This document shows positions 19,075-32,355 of a stretch of DNA of 64,000 nt, in pieces. A program made the position numbers and the translations under genes. The stretch comes from an uncultured Erythrobacter sp. (GTDB lineage: Bacteria > Pseudomonadota > Alphaproteobacteria > Sphingomonadales > Sphingomonadaceae). Within the stretch, counting starts at the first letter, position 1. Each line of letters starts with the position of its first letter. Under the pieces are notes generated by a model that did not search any database, was not told where the DNA came from, and was given only the letters and a program-made list of their open reading frames with translations. The stretch covers positions 1,116,001-1,180,000 of the forward strand of contig CANKYI010000001.1 of NCBI GenBank assembly GCA_947488085.1. Direction: 5' to 3'.

Positions 19075-19701
19075 GTGGATGTGCTGCTGATCGATGCTCA
19101 CCCGGATGAAGGGCGCTACTGCTCGCACTTACTAGATATTTATGAGAGCGCCCTGCCCGCCGCATACACCGTGAGCCGTGTTGCTGTGCGCGACTTCTCG
19201 TTCGCTACCAATCTAAAGCACGGGTATCGCAAGCGTACCGAATGGGAGCCTGATCTCGCCGCCTTTGCGCAGCAACTCGATAATTGCGATCACGTCGTCT
19301 TCGTTTTCCCCATGTGGTGGGGCGCGGAGCCAGCTGAATTAAAAGGATTGCTTGACCGAGTGTTCCTGCCTGGTTTCACCTTTGCCTATCATGAGAATGA
19401 CACTTGGTGGGACAGACATATGGTTGGTCGATCCGCCGATGTAATCATCACCATGGACACCCCACCGATTTATCACCGCATCGCGCATGGTAACGCGATT
19501 ATCAATCGCTGGAAAAAGCAGATCTTGGAATTTGCTGGGTTCAAACCGGTGCGCATTCTGCCGCTTGGGCAGGTGAAATTTGGCGGAGCAGAGAAGCACG
19601 CGGCAAAGTGGAATGCCAAGGTCGAAAAGCTAGCGCACACCGTTAAACAAGCGAAACCAAGCGAGAAAGAGCCTAGATTAGAGCGGTTTCTTAATCCCTG
19701 A
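19075..19701 (+). CDS. NAD(P)H quinone oxidoreductase, flavodoxin-like fold
   Basis: The preferred start is GTG 19075 with AGGGGA about 8 nt upstream; the longer frame would run through the rpsD terminator. The 208-residue product resembles the NQO/MdaB flavoprotein family: N-terminal VDVLLIDAHPDEGRYCSHLL, the flavin-loop segment VFVFPMWWGAEPAELKGLLDR, then VFLPGFTFAY. These enzymes carry out two-electron reduction of quinones with FMN or FAD. The 3' end overlaps the convergent chorismate mutase gene by 11 nt. Confidence 0.85.
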   Translation: MDVLLIDAHPDEGRYCSHLLDIYESALPAAYTVSRVAVRDFSFATNLKHGYRKRTEWEPDLAAFAQQLDNCDHVVFVFPMWWGAEPAELKGLLDRVFLPGFTFAYHENDTWWDRHMVGRSADVIITMDTPPIYHRIAHGNAIINRWKKQILEFAGFKPVRILPLGQVKFGGAEKHAAKWNAKVEKLAHTVKQAKPSEKEPRLERFLNP

Positions 19702-19993
19702 TCCGGTCCCATTCGGTGAATTCGTATGCGATTGACCCCTCGACCAAACGCTCCCAAATATCGCCGATCACATCGCCGGGAATACCGCGCGCCTCAGCAT
19801 CATCGACCGCAGCATTGATCACCGCTGACTTGCGAGGTTCATCCCGCACCGCATCGCGCGTGCCCTTTATCCGGGCAGCTGCGCGCATATAACCAAACCG
19901 GGTCTCTAACAGCGCAACCAACTCTCGGTCAGTCGCATCGACCCCTTCGCGCACTTGCGACATATCCTGACAGTCTTCGGGAGCTTTGGGCAT
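19691..19993 (-). CDS. Chorismate mutase, AroQ class
   Basis: A 100-residue all-helical AroQ-type protein. The conserved basic active-site residues are placed as expected: R15 (VREGVDATDRELVALL), R32, K43 in AARIKGTRD, and an E/R-rich second helix. It could be a chorismate mutase for Phe/Tyr synthesis or a PchB-like isochorismate pyruvate lyase; without siderophore genes nearby the former is likelier. Its ATG directly follows the tgt stop, so the two are cotranscribed. Confidence 0.8.
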   Translation of the reverse strand: MPKAPEDCQDMSQVREGVDATDRELVALLETRFGYMRAAARIKGTRDAVRDEPRKSAVINAAVDDAEARGIPGDVIGDIWERLVEGSIAYEFTEWDRIRD

Positions 19994-22269
<2,276 letters not shown>

Positions 22270-22351
22270 ACTCGCCTCCCTAAAGAACCGGTATGGCACT
22301 AGAGATCAAAACCTAATCAAACCCTTAGTCAGGCGAACCACGTCGAACGCG

Positions 22352-23119
22352 TCACTCTCTCAACCGCCAGCCAGTTTTGAATATGAAGGCAATCACAGCA
22401 GTGCATAGGGCCAGAAAGCCGAGCGTCAGTCCCAGCGAAACCCAGATCGACACGTCTGATGTGCCGTAAAATGTCCAACGCAACCCGCTCACCAAAAACG
22501 CAATAGGATTGGCTAGTGCGATGGTGCTCCATGGCTCTGGCAATTGGTCGATGGAATAGAATGTTCCGCCCAAAAATGTGAGCGGTGTCAGAATCAGCAG
22601 TGGAATAATTCCAAGTTTTTCAAAACCATCTGCCCACACACCAAGGATAAAACCGAAGAGTGAAAAGCTGGCCGCGACGAGCATGATATACCCTATGGCG
22701 AGCACTGGATATTTGATCTCGTAGTCGACAAACAAGGTCGCCGTAGCAAGGATGATGGCGGCTAAAACCAAGCCCTTGGTCGCAGCTGCTCCCACAAATC
22801 CGATCAAGGTCTCTGCCACACCAACAGGCGCGGAAAGCAGTTCATAAATTGTGCCCGTAAAGCGCGGCATATAGATGCCGAAACTCGAATTGCTGGTGGT
22901 CTCGCCCAATAAAGTCAGCATCAAGAGACCCGGGATGATAAATGCGCCATAGGGCACCCCATCAACCGGTTCCATTCGCGCGCCGATCACAGTGCCGAAC
23001 ACCACAAAATAGAGCGAGGTCGTAAGGACAGGCGAGAGAATTGACTGAAATGCGGTGCGCATCGCACGCATCAATTCGCGGGTATATATTGACCAAGCGC
23101 CGCGTGCATTGAACCCCAT
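22352..23119 (-). CDS. ABC-2 type transporter permease
   Basis: A 255-residue permease with six predicted membrane segments and the ABC-2 signature region LLILTPLTFLGGTFYSIDQLPEP before the last segments. The frame begins with GTGATG; ATG 23119 shares one base-step with the stop of the ATPase gene (TGATG), so the two are translationally coupled. With the ATPase it forms a YadG/YadH-like exporter of unknown substrate. Confidence 0.9.
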   Translation of the reverse strand: MGFNARGAWSIYTRELMRAMRTAFQSILSPVLTTSLYFVVFGTVIGARMEPVDGVPYGAFIIPGLLMLTLLGETTSNSSFGIYMPRFTGTIYELLSAPVGVAETLIGFVGAAATKGLVLAAIILATATLFVDYEIKYPVLAIGYIMLVAASFSLFGFILGVWADGFEKLGIIPLLILTPLTFLGGTFYSIDQLPEPWSTIALANPIAFLVSGLRWTFYGTSDVSIWVSLGLTLGFLALCTAVIAFIFKTGWRLRE

Positions 23120-24069
23120 CACGCTGCCTCCTCTGCGCTAACAAGATCGATGAAAATGTCCTCTAGTGAGGAGTCATGCACATCAATGCCGCGATAATCG
23201 ACACCTGCTGCGATCAAAGCCTTGGTCAACGCCGCCACTTCTTCGCTGCCACTTCCTGACCCGTCTCCACCGCGGTAACAGAGTTCAAGGCCATCCTCGC
23301 TGAGCGTGACGGGAAATTGTGCGATTGGCTCAGGCAACTGCGATAGAGGCTCGCTTAAGGTGATGACCGCCTCTGTCGTGCCCATGCGTTGCATGATCGC
23401 GTCTTTGTCATCCACCATCAGGATGCGCCCGCCGCGAATGATCCCGACGCGATCCGCCATCAATTCGGCCTCTTCGATATAATGCGTGGTGAGGATGATC
23501 GTCGTGCCGCGCTCACGCAGAGCCGCGATCTGCTCCCACATGCCCTTGCGCAGTTCCACGTCGACCCCGGCGGTTGGTTCATCGAGGAACAACAACTCCG
23601 GCTCGTGCGCCAGGGCTTTTGCAATCAACACCCGTCGCTTCATCCCACCGGATAGCTCACGAATTTGGCTTGAACGCTTTTCGTAGAGCGACAGGCTTTT
23701 GAGAATTTCGTGAATGCGGGCTTTGTCTGGGGCATGACCAAACAGCCCGCGTGAATAAGCAACCGCACGCTCGACCGTTTCGAACATGTCTGTGCTAAGC
23801 TCTTGAGGAACCAAACCAATCCGTGCTCTCGCTGCACGCCAATTGCGCGCCAGATCATGCCCAAATGCGGTGATTGTGCCGTCAGTGGGACGCACCAAGC
23901 CGCAGACCGCGCCGATCAAAGTCGTCTTACCCGCACCATTGGGACCAAGCAGCGCAAAAATTTCACCTTTGCGAATGGTCAAATCAACGCCATCCAGCGC
24001 TCTCACACCGCCAGAATAGACCTTTTTCAGGCCTTCGATTTCAAGGATTGTTTCGTTCACCACCAGCAT
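23119..24069 (-). CDS. ABC transporter ATP-binding protein, ABC-2 exporter
   Basis: A 316-residue ATPase with Walker A GPNGAGKTT, signature LSGGMKRR, Walker B LLFLDEPTAG and the H-loop ILTTHYIEEAE. The C-terminal ~80 residues form an accessory domain seen in CcmA/YadG-type ATPases. It precedes its permease with overlapping stop and start. The exported substrate is unknown. Confidence 0.93.
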   Translation of the reverse strand: MLVVNETILEIEGLKKVYSGGVRALDGVDLTIRKGEIFALLGPNGAGKTTLIGAVCGLVRPTDGTITAFGHDLARNWRAARARIGLVPQELSTDMFETVERAVAYSRGLFGHAPDKARIHEILKSLSLYEKRSSQIRELSGGMKRRVLIAKALAHEPELLFLDEPTAGVDVELRKGMWEQIAALRERGTTIILTTHYIEEAELMADRVGIIRGGRILMVDDKDAIMQRMGTTEAVITLSEPLSQLPEPIAQFPVTLSEDGLELCYRGGDGSGSGSEEVAALTKALIAAGVDYRGIDVHDSSLEDIFIDLVSAEEAA

Positions 24070-24111
24070 TTGGCATAGCGCGGCGCGATTACAAGCGTCA
24101 GGCAGCGAAAC

Positions 24112-25146
24112 TCAAGGCAAGAGCAGCGAGGAATCGCCGTAAGAATAGAAACGGTAGTCATTGGCGATTGCATGATCATAGGCTGCCATCATGCGATCCC
24201 GCCCCATGATCGCACTGACGAGCATCATCAGGGTCGATTTGGGAAGGTGAAAGTTGGTCATCAGCCCATCGACGACCTTAAAGCGATAACCTGGCGTGAT
24301 GAATATGTCGGTGTCTGCGGCAAACTCACACACCCGTCCGCTTTCGTCGCTCGCACTTTCGAGCAGGCGCAGTGACGTGGTACCCACGGCAATGATCCGG
24401 CCGCCCGCAGCCTTTGCCGCATTGATACGACCGGCTGTTCCGGCATCGATCCGCCCGAACTCCGAATGCATGACGTGGTCATCTGTGTCATCAGCCTTCA
24501 CCGGCAGAAACGTGCCCGCGCCGACATGCAACGTGAGCATTTCGCGCTTAATCCCGCGCATATCCAGCGCCGCGATCAACTTTGTCGTGAAATGCAAGGA
24601 AGCCGTTGGAGCAGCTACCGCGCCCGGTTCGTTTGCAAACATCGTTTGGTAGTCGGCAAGGTCTTGCTCATCCACGCCGCGCTTTTGCGCGATATATGGT
24701 GGCAAAGGCATCGTGCCTGCACGATCAAGCAGCACTTCGACAGGCTCGGCCCCTTCAAACCGCAATGTGATGGAGCCATCACTATGTCGCGCCTCTGCGA
24801 TAGCAGTGACACCGCCGCCAAAGATCAGCTGGTCGCCTTCCTTCACTCGTTTGGCATTGCGGATGAAGGCCTGCCAGCGCCTGAGATCGATCCGCTTGTG
24901 CAAAGTCGCACCAATCCGCGCTTCGCCTCCGGCGCGGCGGCCTTCCAACTGGGCTGGGATAACGCGGGTGTCGTTGAAGACCAGCATGTCGCCCGGCTCC
25001 AGCAGATCGGGCAGATCAAGCACACCGTGATCTTCAAAGTCGCCCTTCCCGCGCACAACCAAAAGGCGCGCGGCATCGCGTGGCCGCGCAGGACGCAGGG
25101 CTATTCGGTCCTGTGGTAGGTCAAAATCGAAAAGGTCAACACGCAT
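24112..25146 (-). CDS. queA: S-adenosylmethionine:tRNA ribosyltransferase-isomerase
   Basis: QueA transfers the ribose of SAM to preQ1-tRNA to make epoxyqueuosine. The 344-residue length and segments such as [43 protein letters not shown] and [11 protein letters not shown] are diagnostic. It follows the cyclophilin gene by 44 nt on the same strand; tgt is 3 kb downstream. Confidence 0.97.
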   Translation of the reverse strand: MRVDLFDFDLPQDRIALRPARPRDAARLLVVRGKGDFEDHGVLDLPDLLEPGDMLVFNDTRVIPAQLEGRRAGGEARIGATLHKRIDLRRWQAFIRNAKRVKEGDQLIFGGGVTAIAEARHSDGSITLRFEGAEPVEVLLDRAGTMPLPPYIAQKRGVDEQDLADYQTMFANEPGAVAAPTASLHFTTKLIAALDMRGIKREMLTLHVGAGTFLPVKADDTDDHVMHSEFGRIDAGTAGRINAAKAAGGRIIAVGTTSLRLLESASDESGRVCEFAADTDIFITPGYRFKVVDGLMTNFHLPKSTLMMLVSAIMGRDRMMAAYDHAIANDYRFYSYGDSSLLLP

Positions 25147-25190
25147 GCGGTGCGCCTAACCGGTAAAGTGATCGCCGAAAAGCGCGAAAC

Positions 25191-25928
25191 TTACTGAAGC
25201 GGTGCGTTGAGCAAGTCTGCGGTAATATCAATCTCTGGCTCAGGCGCAGTAGTGCCGGGTACAGGTTTTGGACGATTATCGCTGGCGAGCGACGCCTGCA
25301 AAATGCGGGTTGGGTCCTGAGGTGGTTCACCGCGATTGATTGCATCCACCGCTGCCATATTCTCGATCACGCGACCAAAGTTGGTGTAACGTTTGTCGAG
25401 ATTAAAGCGCGGATAAAACACGATAAAGAACTGGCTGTTCGCACTGTCGTCTTCCGTGGCGCGCGCCATAGAGACCGATCCGCGAACATGCGGCATCGGA
25501 TTGAATTCTTCGGAAAGGTCGGGAAATTCTGAACCTCCCTGACCCGTGCCGGTTGGGTCACCACTTTGCGCCATAAAGCCGTCAATCACACGGTGAAAAA
25601 TAACACCGTCATAGAATCCTTGCGCGGTCAGAGTTTTGACCCGTTCAACATGGGTTGGTGCCCATTCCTCCATCAGACGAATTTTCACCCGCTCACCGTT
25701 TGACAGGTCGAGCACCCAGATATTCTCTGGCTCTACCGACTGATCAAACTCAATATTGGGATAGGTCCGCGTATCGACTGGCTCCGGCGCCAGCTCCGCA
25801 TCACCAGAACTATCCTGATCGCCTTCATCAGTTTGCGCGAATGCGGCGGCAGGAACGGACAGCATCGCAAGCGCAGCAAGCGCGCCAAAAGTGTGTTTGA
25901 GCATGGGGGTCTTCATTTGATTTCGCAT
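25191..25928 (-). CDS. Periplasmic peptidyl-prolyl cis-trans isomerase (cyclophilin)
   Basis: The 245-residue product has a signal peptide (HTFGALAALAMLSVPAAAFA) and a cyclophilin core: FYDGVIFHRVIDGFMAQSGD holds the catalytic Arg and Phe/Gln pattern, followed by ANSQFFIVF. An acidic linker precedes the core and a C-terminal extension follows. The start could also be the internal ATG at 25916. It assists folding of envelope proteins. Confidence 0.92.
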   Translation of the reverse strand: MRNQMKTPMLKHTFGALAALAMLSVPAAAFAQTDEGDQDSSGDAELAPEPVDTRTYPNIEFDQSVEPENIWVLDLSNGERVKIRLMEEWAPTHVERVKTLTAQGFYDGVIFHRVIDGFMAQSGDPTGTGQGGSEFPDLSEEFNPMPHVRGSVSMARATEDDSANSQFFIVFYPRFNLDKRYTNFGRVIENMAAVDAINRGEPPQDPTRILQASLASDNRPKPVPGTTAPEPEIDITADLLNAPLQ

Positions 25929-25994
25929 ATTGGGGTCAGCGTTTAACGACGCGCGCCTGACACTTCAATGAATGAGTGCGCACTCGTCACCGGT

Positions 25995-26507
25995 TCAATA
26001 ATCACCCTTGCGGCCGATTTCCTCAACCCGCGCATTTACCTCACCACAGACAGGCGCGCTAACGAAGGGCGTAATGTCTCCACCATAAAGCGCGATTTCC
26101 TTGACCAGTTTCGAGGCGATGGGCTGCAGAGAGACATCGGCCATCAGGAATACGGTCTCAATCGATTCATCAAGCTGCTGGTTCATGCCTGCCATTTGGT
26201 ACTCATATTCAAAGTCGGCGACTGCGCGCAGTCCGCGGATAATCACGTTCGCACCTTGTTTCTGAGCGAATTTCACGAGCAGCGCGTTGAACCCGACGAC
26301 TTCGACATTCGTCAGGCCAAGCTGCTTCACCTCACGTTCCACCATGGCAAAACGTTCTTCGGTCGAGAACATCGGGTTTTTCGAAGGGTTAGTGGTCACC
26401 CCAATGATGAGGTGATCAACCAGCTTGGACCCCCGCCGAATAATGTCGGCATGGCCCAAAGTGATCGGATCAAATGTTCCAGGGTAAATCCCGATGCGGC
26501 GTGTCAT
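25995..26507 (-). CDS. coaD: Phosphopantetheine adenylyltransferase
   Basis: CoaD makes dephospho-CoA from phosphopantetheine and ATP. ATG 26507 is chosen: it overlaps the stop of the upstream lipoprotein gene (ATGA), and the protein then begins MTRRIGIYPGTFDPITLGH, with the T-x-G-H nucleotide-binding motif. The 170-residue length is typical. Confidence 0.96.
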   Translation of the reverse strand: MTRRIGIYPGTFDPITLGHADIIRRGSKLVDHLIIGVTTNPSKNPMFSTEERFAMVEREVKQLGLTNVEVVGFNALLVKFAQKQGANVIIRGLRAVADFEYEYQMAGMNQQLDESIETVFLMADVSLQPIASKLVKEIALYGGDITPFVSAPVCGEVNARVEEIGRKGDY

Positions 26508-26923
26508 TCTAATCCGACCTCCCAACTTATAGCCCCGAAGTCTTGGCCCTCACCAATCTCAATCCTGATACGATCTTGGCTGTCAGATGACAGCGCACCC
26601 TCATACATATCTTCGGATATTCGCGAAAAACCGAGCGCCTCGACACGCTCTTTCAATTGATCAACGCATACTCTTGGCGCGATGAAGTCTCGCGCGTGAA
26701 ACAACCCATCGGGCCCCGTTTTTCGACCAGCATATCGAATCCCAGCATCCAAACATGCAGGTGCGTCAAAACTATCAACCAAGGCATTCACAAGCTCATG
26801 CTTTTCAGGGGTCGGTCGGGCGACGGATTGTGAACCGTCCGCGTTAGAGACCACGTCAGGTTCGTCCGAACAACCGAGCAACGTGCATGCAATTGCGAGA
26901 GCCGAGACAAATCCGGCTTTCAT
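26504..26923 (-). CDS. Small lipoprotein, unknown function
   Basis: A 139-residue product with signal peptide and lipobox LLGC (Cys at about 18). The mature part has two Cys (DAPACLDAG and APRVCVDQL) and no recognised domain. It is linked by ATGA overlaps to both neighbours, ispA upstream and coaD downstream. This is the third lipoprotein in the window threaded into a housekeeping operon in this way. Confidence 0.7.
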   Translation of the reverse strand: MKAGFVSALAIACTLLGCSDEPDVVSNADGSQSVARPTPEKHELVNALVDSFDAPACLDAGIRYAGRKTGPDGLFHARDFIAPRVCVDQLKERVEALGFSRISEDMYEGALSSDSQDRIRIEIGEGQDFGAISWEVGLE

Positions 26924-27834
26924 CGGTCCCGCTCAACAATAAACCGGGCAAGCGCTCGCAAGGTGTCGGCTTCTGCGCCGTGGCTGCCCAGATGGGCGAC
27001 CGCTTGATCGACCAATGCGCGGGCCTGTTCGCGGGCCTTATCGACACCCATCAAGGTCACGAATGTCTGCTTGCCTTGCTGTTCATCCTTGCGCAGCGCT
27101 TTGCCGGCCAAGGCGGCATCGCCCTCTACATCGAGCAAGTCGTCGGCGATCTGGAATGCGAGGCCAATATCGCGCGAATAGGCCCGCAAGTGATTGCGTC
27201 CCTCCGGTGGGATCTTGCCAAGGATTGCTCCCATTTCGACGCTGGCAGCGAGCAATGCGCCGGTCTTTAGCTGTTGCAGGCGTGTGATGGTGGGCAAATC
27301 GTATTCTACGCCCTCTTCATCCGCGACCATATCCATCATTTGGCCGCCTGCCATGCCATGCATGCCGCTGGCCATCCCAAGCGTCGCGATCAATTCGCTG
27401 CGCACGAACGGATCAGAACTTGTTCCGTGATCGGCGAGTATTTCAAAAGCCAGCGCATGCAAGGCATCACCGGCTAGAACCGCGGTCGCTTCATCGAATT
27501 TGTGATGCAAGGTCGGCTTACCATGGCGCAAATCATCATCGTCCATGCAAGGCAGGTCGTCATGGATCAACGAGTAGACATGAATCGCTTCCACCGCAGC
27601 GCCTGCGCGCAAGGCGGATGTGCGATCCACACTGAACAATTCAGCCGTGCTTGCCACTAACAAGGGCCGCACTCGTTTACCGCCGCCAATCGCGGCATAA
27701 CGCATTGCCTCAACCAGCCGAGCGCGTGTGTCACCGGGCACGGGCAGAAACGCATCAAAAACCGAGTCGATTTCGCCTTGCACCCGCTTCAATGCGGGTC
27801 CGAGCGTATCGCCATCTATGCCGACAACGCTCAC
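26920..27834 (-). CDS. ispA: Polyprenyl synthetase (farnesyl diphosphate synthase)
   Basis: The 304-residue protein condenses IPP with DMAPP/GPP. The first Asp-rich motif is DDLPCMDDDD followed by LRHGKPT, and the second is IADDLLDVEGD. The length and the insertion within the first motif fit bacterial FPP/GGPP synthases. The start is GTG, directly after the xseB stop. Farnesyl diphosphate feeds quinone side chains and carotenoids. Confidence 0.94.
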   Translation of the reverse strand: MSVVGIDGDTLGPALKRVQGEIDSVFDAFLPVPGDTRARLVEAMRYAAIGGGKRVRPLLVASTAELFSVDRTSALRAGAAVEAIHVYSLIHDDLPCMDDDDLRHGKPTLHHKFDEATAVLAGDALHALAFEILADHGTSSDPFVRSELIATLGMASGMHGMAGGQMMDMVADEEGVEYDLPTITRLQQLKTGALLAASVEMGAILGKIPPEGRNHLRAYSRDIGLAFQIADDLLDVEGDAALAGKALRKDEQQGKQTFVTLMGVDKAREQARALVDQAVAHLGSHGAEADTLRALARFIVERDR

Positions 27835-28104
27835 TCAGCGTGCCCCATCAAGGGGAGCCGTGCCGGAAGGTTTGCCATCGGCACCAGCAACGATTTTCTC
27901 AATCCGGGCTTGCGCTGTATCCAGCCGCTCCTGACACGCAGCGCGTAACGTCTCACCGCGCTCATACAAGGTGATCGATTGGTCGAGCGGTACATCGCCG
28001 CGCTCCAATTGCTGCACAATCTCCTCAAGCGCGACGAGCGCCTGTTCGAAGGTCATTTGCGCGATTGCCTGTTTGTCGTCTTGAGAAGTGTTTGCCTCAT
28101 CCAT
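27835..28104 (-). CDS. xseB: Exodeoxyribonuclease VII small subunit
   Basis: An 89-residue helical protein with the XseB pattern: MTFEQALVALEEIVQQLERG, then VPLDQSITLYERGETL. ATG 28104 is taken instead of 28116. It stabilises XseA, which is not in this window. It opens the xseB-ispA-lipoprotein-coaD run. Confidence 0.95.
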   Translation of the reverse strand: MDEANTSQDDKQAIAQMTFEQALVALEEIVQQLERGDVPLDQSITLYERGETLRAACQERLDTAQARIEKIVAGADGKPSGTAPLDGAR

Positions 28105-28179
28105 GCCGCAAAGCATTGGCGAGCCGCATCTGCCCGGTCAAGGCTCTCACCTCTTGTCAGGCAGGGAAAAGCCGGTGGC

Positions 28180-28476
28180 TTACTGTTTAGACCAGCAATA
28201 GATGAAGTAGAAAAACTCAACCAAAAGCGTGATCGAGGCGATGCCGAGATACCATAGCAACAGGGTGAAGTTGAATGTCACGATCCCCAATAGGATAGTG
28301 ATGGTGAACGTCGCCATATAGGCAAAACCCGCCTTGATATCGTTGAGGAAAAAGCGGTGCAGTCCAACAAAGCCAAAGAAGAATAGGAGAATGAGCGCGA
28401 TCGGGTAATTGCGGTCATCTTGCCGTTGATAGACATTGCCGACCCGATACATGAGATCACCGTGATATTCCGCCAT
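28180..28476 (-). CDS. TM2 domain membrane protein
   Basis: A 98-residue protein with two or three membrane segments. The stretch ILLFFFGFVGLHRFFLNDI, then AGFAYMATFTITILLGI, fits the TM2 family (G-x-x-G-x-H-R-F-Y/F between two helices). Function unknown. It precedes xseB by 75 nt on the same strand. Confidence 0.8.
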   Translation of the reverse strand: MAEYHGDLMYRVGNVYQRQDDRNYPIALILLFFFGFVGLHRFFLNDIKAGFAYMATFTITILLGIVTFNFTLLLWYLGIASITLLVEFFYFIYCWSKQ

Positions 28477-28667
28477 CCAACCCTCCTATCTGTTGGAAAG
28501 CGAATAGGTCCCTTGCGTTAAACACCCGTAAAAAAGCAGCACATTGCCCAGGATATTCAACGCCCTGTATTGAACCGTGCACAGCTCCATTATTCCGCTT
28601 CACGCAGGGCCTTAGAGCGCCTAACCGTGCAAAGTGTGAGGCCAATCGTTGCAAGGAGCATGACGAC

Positions 28668-29069
28668 ATGAGGTGGACAATTGCGACACTTTGCGCAGCT
28701 GTCGTCTTTGGCGCACTTGATGCGATGTGGCTGCAATGGGCCGGCCCCAACCTTTATGAACCCAATATCGGCGAGATCATGGCTGAGGACATCAACATTG
28801 GCGCTGCGGGCGTATTTTACCTGCTCTATATCGCCGGGATGATATGGTTTGCGATCCGCCCGGGTTTGGAGGCGGGATCTGCCAAAGTGGCGCTAATCAA
28901 CGGCGCGCTGTTGGGTGGCCTTTGTTATGCCACTTTCGATTTAACCAGCCAGGCGGTGTTCAAGGTGTGGGCAACCCAAGTCACCGTCTTTGATATAGCA
29001 TGGGGCGCATTTGCCACAGGCTTGACTAGCTCAGTGGCGACATGGGTCACTCTGCGCTTTTCCAACTGA
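28668..29069 (+). CDS. DUF2177 family membrane protein
   Basis: A 133-residue protein with four hydrophobic segments; AAGGAGC precedes the start. Family features: an early Asp in GALDAMWLQW, AGVFYLLYIAGMIWFAIRP, then ATFDLTSQAVFKVWATQVTV and FDIAWG. DUF2177 proteins have no assigned function. It is followed 22 nt later by another membrane protein gene. Confidence 0.85.
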   Translation: MRWTIATLCAAVVFGALDAMWLQWAGPNLYEPNIGEIMAEDINIGAAGVFYLLYIAGMIWFAIRPGLEAGSAKVALINGALLGGLCYATFDLTSQAVFKVWATQVTVFDIAWGAFATGLTSSVATWVTLRFSN

Positions 29070-29091
29070 GCGAAAACAGGGGTTCGCGTTC

Positions 29092-29766
29092 ATGTTCATT
29101 GGTCACTTTGCACCGGCCTTTATAGCCGCAGCCGCCTATTCGCGCGGGCCGAAGCTGGGCACCTATTTCATCGCTGCACAATTGGTTGACTGGGCATTCT
29201 TCACTCTCGCTATGGTGGGTATCGAAAAGATGCGGGTTGACCCCAATGCGACCGCTATGGTGCCGCTCGACCTCTATTTCATGCCCTATACTCATTCCTT
29301 GGCAGGCGCCGCCGTTTGGGCGGTGATGATGGGGATTATCGTGGCGATCTGGCACCGCGATAAAATGGGCGGGTTTTTGGCGGCTTTGGTTGTTGTGTCG
29401 CATTGGGCGTTAGACTGGCTGACCCATAAGCCCGACCTAACGATGGCAGGCGGTGAGCAGACCTATGGTCTTGGCCTGTGGAATTATCCTGAGATTGCCA
29501 TGCCGTTGGAGATCGGGATCACAATTGGCGCATTTGTCTATTACGTCACCCGGTCGCGCGGCCCGGCGATCCAGCCGATGATCCTCATCACCGTGCTGAT
29601 GGCATTCCAAATGCTCAATTGGTTTGGGCCAGAGCCGGAAGAGGCCAACATGTTTATGTACGGCCAGGCATTGTTCGCATTCGGAATTGTGACCGCAATT
29701 GCTGTGTGGGTCGGGGAGAACCGCTATTTCACTCAGCGAGGCGGGTTGGCGGCGGCGAGCCTGTAA
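29092..29766 (+). CDS. Multi-pass membrane protein, YdjM/metal-dependent hydrolase-like
   Basis: A 224-residue protein with about six membrane segments. His/Asp positions stand out: IGHFAPAF at the N-terminus, [17 protein letters not shown], and [15 protein letters not shown]. This pattern resembles the YdjM-type putative membrane metal-dependent hydrolases, which have His and Asp ligands at helix ends. The assignment is tentative. It lies 16 nt before purL. Confidence 0.55.
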   Translation: MFIGHFAPAFIAAAAYSRGPKLGTYFIAAQLVDWAFFTLAMVGIEKMRVDPNATAMVPLDLYFMPYTHSLAGAAVWAVMMGIIVAIWHRDKMGGFLAALVVVSHWALDWLTHKPDLTMAGGEQTYGLGLWNYPEIAMPLEIGITIGAFVYYVTRSRGPAIQPMILITVLMAFQMLNWFGPEPEEANMFMYGQALFAFGIVTAIAVWVGENRYFTQRGGLAAASL

Positions 29767-29782
29767 TTTAAGGGGTGCTCGC

Positions 29783-32007
<2,225 letters not shown>

Positions 32008-32023
<16 letters not shown>

Positions 32024-32355
32024 AACTGCTTCAGCCAGCGTTGCATTATGGCGGGCATTGGTTGGTGCCCTTTGGCATTGCTTGGCTGATATGGCGAAAC
32101 AATTGGCTAAGCGCAGGAATTGTCATTGCAGCTGCGAACCTGATCGACCTTGATCATCTGCTCGCTACGCCAATCTTTGACCCCGGCCGGTGCAGTGTTG
32201 GTTTTCACTTGCTGCATGGCTGGGAAGCGGGGCTGATTTATGTGCTGATGCTGATCGTTCCGCGCTGGTGGGTGCGAGCGCTGGGCCTTGGCGCTTTGTG
32301 GCACCTTTTGGTTGACGCGGGCGATTGCATGGCGATGACTGGCAGTCTCCTATGA
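32008..32355 (+). CDS. DUF6122 family membrane protein
   Basis: A 115-residue protein with three to four hydrophobic helices. It starts at TTG 32008, overlapping the purL end by 16 nt; no ATG lies in a suitable place. Conserved-looking motifs are [37 protein letters not shown] and [10 protein letters not shown]. The DLDH and paired His positions suggest a membrane metal site, but no function is known to me. Its TGA overlaps the next gene's ATG. Confidence 0.75.

Noticed and set aside
25974-25985. GAGTGCGCACTC palindrome near coaD
   Set aside because: A perfect 12-bp palindrome without a loop or U-tract; too short to call an operator without a second copy.
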